From Castanea sativa (Eukaryota; Streptophyta; Magnoliopsida; Fagales; Fagaceae), in contig NC_134022.1 of the NCBI RefSeq assembly GCF_040712315.1, positions 2,294,001-2,358,000 on the forward strand: DNA of 64,000 nt, given 5' to 3'. The notes beneath the pieces were generated by a model. That model was given only the letters and a program-made list of their open reading frames with translations, ran no database searches and was not told where the DNA came from. Position 1 is the stretch's first letter. Each line of letters opens with the position of its first letter. The position numbers and the translations under genes are program-made. Below, piece after piece: positions 59,866 to 64,000 of this stretch.

Positions 59866-60546
59866 TTAAGGGCAGAACACAACATTATAGTTAGTCCCAC
59901 CATTGCACGTGAATGTGCTTGTTGCATCATCCTTAGGGTAACTGTAAGCATCTGGGCACAGATTCTTGAAAAATTCAGAAAAAGTTGTAGGCCCACAATT
60001 CCCAGAGTTGCAACAATATTCATCAGTTTTGAAAACGGTACAAGGGTTGTTACAGTACCCACTAGGAGTTTTCAATTCAGCTGGGCACTGTCCATTGATA
60101 TCAGCTGTACATGTTATTCCTTTGGTGCACCCATTAGAGGTTGGGCTAAAATCCATAGGAACATTAAACCCATCAACAAGAGAGATGTCAAAGAAATCCA
60201 GGTTTAGATATTGGTTTAAAGCAAATTCGGCAAGGGTGTTTGGGGGTGCACCATAGGCTTGGCATTGAAGAAGCCCACCACAATCACCAGTCTGACAACT
60301 GCCATGCCCGGATCCATCAAAATTGCACCCAGTTCGAGCCCAAACGCGGCCCCCAGTTGTGCCAGCATTCACATCAAGGGGCCAAGACTCTTTTGAGTTG
60401 AGTTGCCTACCACCACCAGGCACGGCTGCAGCCCAAACCACATAGGGACAATTGTTTGTTATGGTGAATTGGGCTGCATGAGCGAAAGTAAAGAAAAGAG
60501 TGGCAAAAAAGAAGAAGGTAATGGACAAGTTTTTGAAGATGCTCAT
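59866..60546 (-). CDS. Thaumatin-like protein (PR-5/osmotin type), secreted
   Basis: An intronless gene of 226 codons plus stop. PR-5 proteins are secreted or vacuolar defence proteins induced by pathogens and osmotic stress. Residues 1-25 form a signal peptide rich in Phe and Leu, with likely cleavage at [12 protein letters not shown]. The mature part has 16 cysteines, the family number for eight disulphides, and the thaumatin signature [16 protein letters not shown]. Acidic-cleft residues are visible in [23 protein letters not shown] and [10 protein letters not shown]. The protein ends at NVVFCP without the C-terminal extension of vacuolar osmotins, which suggests extracellular location. 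The ATG at 60544-60546 is the only plausible start, since it opens the signal peptide. A truncated pseudogene copy lies at 33474-34050. The best description is an osmotin-like PR-5; the precise orthologue is not assigned. Confidence 0.96.
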   Translation of the reverse strand: MSIFKNLSITFFFFATLFFTFAHAAQFTITNNCPYVVWAAAVPGGGRQLNSKESWPLDVNAGTTGGRVWARTGCNFDGSGHGSCQTGDCGGLLQCQAYGAPPNTLAEFALNQYLNLDFFDISLVDGFNVPMDFSPTSNGCTKGITCTADINGQCPAELKTPSGYCNNPCTVFKTDEYCCNSGNCGPTTFSEFFKNLCPDAYSYPKDDATSTFTCNGGTNYNVVFCP

Positions 60547-60622
60547 TTTGGAGAGTGAGAGGGATATATTATATATACGCTATAGTGGTTTGAGGTTATG
60601 ATTATTGGAAGATGAGTAGGGG

Positions 60623-60630
60623 TTTATATA
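60623..60630 (-). promoter_or_regulatory. TATA box of the thaumatin-like gene
   Basis: On the minus strand CCTATATAAACCCC lies about 77-84 bp upstream of the ATG, the usual layout for short-leader plant PR genes. A nearer TATATATAATATAT at about 60562-60575 is too close to the ATG to be preferred. Confidence 0.65.
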
Positions 60631-60639
60631 GGATTTGAG

Positions 60640-61030
60640 ATTGGATATAACCTGTTGGGGTTGGCGTGGAGAATCTACAGGCGTGATTAATTGCCTATTT
60701 AATTCTTGTTGTTTGGAACTGAAATTGTCTTGGCTTGACTTGATCTTGAAGACTATTCTAAAAATTTAGTAGTACTCTGTACTGTGTGACATGAAGCTTA
60801 ATTAGTTCACATTTGCTAAAACAAATAGTTTAGTTTACAGTTACACCTCCTAAACTCTTAGATTGAGAGGTATATTTAAGTCGATCGGTTGCAGTCTTGC
60901 AGATAAGATCACATGCAATCTTCCGGTCAATAGAAATCTATTGGAAAAGTCTTACTTTTTGCATGTTGGGGTTAACCTTATCAAACTTTACTGCAATTCC
61001 GAAACGTTGTCACCTTTCATTTTTGTTTTG
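60640..61030. other. Upstream region of the thaumatin-like gene
   Basis: No other gene seen. TTGAC words (W-box cores) occur at about 60734 on the plus strand and near 60925 on the minus strand. WRKY control is plausible for a PR-5 gene but unproven. Confidence 0.4.
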
Positions 61031-61167
<137 letters not shown>

Positions 61168-61504
61168 TAAGTTCAAGTTACATTTGGTGTAACTCTAAGC
61201 AATATTACACCAGTCAATAACTTGTTATAGAATTCATATTTTGAAAATTTCACAATTAAATTACATATTTTATATGTTTTTAACACTCATGTCAATTTTT
61301 ATGTCAATTAGATATTATTTACCATTCAATTATAAACTCATCTTCTATGCATTATTTTAAGTTATGAAAATTTAAATTTAAACAATTGATTGATGACATG
61401 ACTATTAACCTTTGATTACTTTGAAAATTTTCAAACATGGAAAATATATGAAAATAATGTAATCTAACGGTGAATTTTTCAAAATTCACATTTAGTTAAA
61501 AAAT

Positions 61505-61763
61505 GGGAAAATTACACTTTACTACCCTAAACTATATCTTAGATTACACTTTGCACCATAAACTATTCGAATGCACATTTTGCACTCTAAACTATTACAT
61601 TTGTTACACTTTGCACCCCGACATTAATTTTACTGTTATGTTGGATGGAAATCTTGAGCACATGATTTGCACATGTGTATTACTTAAGTGACACAAAGTT
61701 AAAAGACCAAAAACCCCCCCTTTCCTATCAATTAAAATCAAAAACTTATATCTTTATTTTTTT

Positions 61764-61803
<40 letters not shown>

Positions 61804-62461
61804 CAAAATTTGCAAAACCCTAAATCCCAAAACAAAATTATCAATGGCACCACCACCATTACTCCCCCACTGTGACATTTTCGATCATTATTTGGCTCCC
61901 ATAAACTAAAAAATATTTCAAAATGGCTGGTCCAGTTTAAAAACAATGATGATGATGGAAATCTTCAACGTCAAAACAGAACATGGTCCCAAGTAAATAT
62001 ATCGGTAAATTTTGTTATCAGAGCACTAAGGAAATGTTCTGCTACACAGAGGTAAGATCATGGTTAATTTGCCGTGGAAGGGAAAAGGCCAGTGTGAGCA
62101 TTTGAAATTATGTCTTTCCATTGAATATTATAATTAAGTTCAAGGTAAGTCTGCACTCCTTTTTGCAATAAGTGGATATCAAAAAGCTGATATATGCCTT
62201 ACAGGATAATATTAATTAAAGATCCAGTGCTATAAAATTGGCAGCCTTGTAGAATTGGCAAAGCCACATATTAACTGCTAAGGAATAGGTTGTTTTTCAC
62301 TTTCCCTCATGGACATGTTCAGTGGCTCTTGTAAAGGCTATTTAACCATTTATATTCAAGAGGTCGAGTCGGCCATTCGTTGCATTGGTGGTCCTGGTGG
62401 AGCAGTAGTGGTGCCGTTGATGATTTGATTTGGGAAGAGGAGTTGCTACGCACACACAAGA

Positions 62462-62496
<35 letters not shown>

Positions 62497-62790
62497 GTAA
62501 AAAATAAAGAAATAACTTTTTTGTTTTTGATTAATTAGAAAGGGGTTTTTAGTCTTTTAACTTTGTGCTACTTTTTTTTTTTTTTTGAGGAACAACTTTG
62601 TGCTACTTAAGCAATATACATGTGCAAGTCATATATTCAAGATTTCCATCCAAAATAACAGTAAAGTTAATGTCGAGGTGCAAAAATGTAACAAGAGTAA
62701 TAGTTTATGGTGCAAAATGTGCATTCGAATAGTTTATGGTGCAAAGTATAATCTGGGGTATAGTTTAGAGTGGTAAAGTATAATTTCTCC
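61505..62790. mobile_element. Long-TIR Mutator-like element
   Basis: Left arm GGGAAAATTACACTTTACTA, right arm inverted GGAGAAATTATACTTTACCA. Pairing continues for at least 230 bp (TTTGCACCATAAACTATTCG and so on) and more loosely inward to CT-rich/GA-rich tracts at 61764-61800 and 62461-62492, giving arms of about 370 bp. The 9-bp flanks TTAAAAAAT (61496-61504) and TTAAAAAGT (62791-62799) differ by one base. No transposase recognised. Confidence 0.85.
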
Positions 62791-62799
62791 TTAAAAAGT

Positions 62800-64000
62800 T
62801 GTGAAGATCGATTTTTGGATAGTATCCCGGCCCAAGTTTAAACAAGGACCCCGGACCCTCTAGTTGTAGTTTGAAGGAACTAGGCTTGGTTCGCCGTAGC
62901 TAAATAGGCTGTTTACAGACCAAGTGATGCACAGGACAAGACTCTTGCAATAAGCATACACTAGCAAGCGAGAATATGTGTATTGATCAACAAGAAAACA
63001 ACAAAGGAAGACAAATGTAATAAAGAAAACACAACAATAATTGCTTGGGATCCTCAAATCAATAAGAAATGCTCCATTAATTTTCTTAGTTATGGATTAC
63101 AATGCGCTCACTAAAACGTAATACAAGGTCCAAATAAGCTCAAAAATTACAAACTTAGACGATTATTTAAGCCTCTAAGACTTGCAAAGTTTGAATCCTT
63201 TTGAATCCAAGTATATACTATAGTGGTTGTTTCTAGGATACCGAGAGATATTCCCCTATTTCTTATGGATTTTATAGAGTTTTCTCAATGATTTTATATG
63301 ATTTCACTGTTGTTGAATATGCCCTTCAACATTGGCTGCTTCTCCCTTTTATAATGTCACTTTAGGGTTCTGGGGTATCATTGATTCTTCCCCCTTGGCT
63401 CCCTAGGTACCAGAGCCCTTGTTTGTTTCAGCCCTTCTGACAACTAATTCTTTCCTTATTTCCCATAGCTCTCTTCTTTTGGTGTTTTTTCTTCAAAGGT
63501 GCTTGGCTGGCCTTCCGTTCCGAGGTGCATTTTGAGGAGCTGACCTTTAGCTTTGCTCCCTCCAAGCTTCTTTTATCTTCTCTTTTCAAGCTTAGACCCC
63601 TTTTAGCCGCCCCTCTCCTTTGGTCATCTTTCCCAGTAAGCCAAGTCCTTCTCTGCCAAGTCAAAGGTTTCTCCAACTATTTCCTTTCGTGCGTATCTTT
63701 TTCTAGGTTCCCTGAGGTACAGGCCTCTTGTTCTTGAGTCATTACTCTACAAGCCCTCTGGCTTTGTGCTGCATCGTTGAGTGCTTCGAGAAAGGACCCA
63801 TCTCCCTTTCGTTCTTGGTGCCTTTTGATCCCCCTTTTGAGCTGTCTTAATCCCACCTTGGTCGTGCTGCACACTTAGAGGTCCTAGGTAGCCTCCGATA
63901 TCCTGGCCCAACCCCTTTCTTCTAGACTTTCTTTGGTTCCTCTGATTCTGGCAAGCTGACTTTTTTCCTTTCTCCCTTTGTTTTATGGACTCTAAACCTT
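62800..64000 (-). other. Possible partial LTR at the window edge
   Basis: The last ~700 bases are clearly less AT-rich than the flank. On the minus strand a promoter-like TATAAAAGGGAGAAGCAGCC lies near 63336-63356. This is the look of an LTR reading leftward and running out of the window. No LTR end, primer site or coding domain was recognised, so it remains unassigned. Confidence 0.3.

Larger units (their letters stand above)
56432..60437. repeat. Duplicated block B', copy 2
   Basis: Collinear with 32618-34052 once two insertions are removed (56531-58758 and 59093-59674). At its right end the similarity stops inside the thaumatin-like gene, whose 5' part exists only here. B' therefore looks like the parental arrangement and B the truncated derivative. 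Confidence 0.9.

Overview
This is plant nuclear DNA, from a woody eudicot. It is AT-rich, has introns in plant style, and is dominated by transposable elements. The gag-pol and antisense-ORF proteins of the large Ty3/gypsy element look to me like those common in Fagaceae (oak, chestnut, beech). That assignment rests on memory and is only an inference. Three protein-coding genes look intact: an unrecognised 240-residue charged protein (16987-17709, +), a four-exon mitochondrial alternative oxidase (AOX1-type, 23223-26401, +), and a secreted thaumatin-like/PR-5 protein (59866-60546, -).

Layout. 1-4.6 kb: AT-rich intergenic DNA with a 157-bp tandem duplication, a Harbinger-type MITE and microsatellites. 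4.64-16.56 kb: a small MITE split by an 11.7-kb Tat-lineage Ty3/gypsy retrotransposon. Its gag-pol is on the minus strand, it carries a plus-strand antisense ORF, and a ~150-bp tandem array lies in its 3' untranslated region. 16.7-26.4 kb: the gene-bearing part (240-aa protein, two MITEs, AOX with a stress-type promoter). 26.4-34.05 kb: copy 1 of two duplicated blocks (A, with a receptor-kinase tail fragment; B, with a thaumatin-like pseudogene), plus a solo LTR and a long-TIR Mutator-like element. 34.9-42.8 kb: degraded LTR-retrotransposon repeats with three tandem arrays (about 50, 51 and 43 bp), a hAT-like insertion and a gag fragment. 42.8-60.4 kb: copy 2 (A' and B'), separated by a hAT element, a Helitron-like end, a copia LTR with gag remnant and a LINE. 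B' carries three DNA-transposon insertions that B lacks. 60.4-64 kb: the thaumatin-like promoter, a compound TA/GA microsatellite, another long-TIR Mutator-like element, and a possible partial LTR at the window edge.

AOX and the thaumatin-like gene are both stress genes but are not otherwise linked. The AOX promoter shows two mitochondrial-dysfunction motifs and two G-box/ABRE elements upstream of a TATA box. The rest of the window is a layered record of insertions. Ten transposon insertions were delimited here by target-site duplications (some with one mismatch), and two of those plus a nested third can be checked against the empty site in the paralogous copy. I found no evidence of a wholly new biological system. 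The most interesting items are the Tat element's antisense gene and tandem array, the paired AOX promoter motifs, and an odd CAG-versus-CG bias between the two gypsy LTRs that may be a sequencing artefact.
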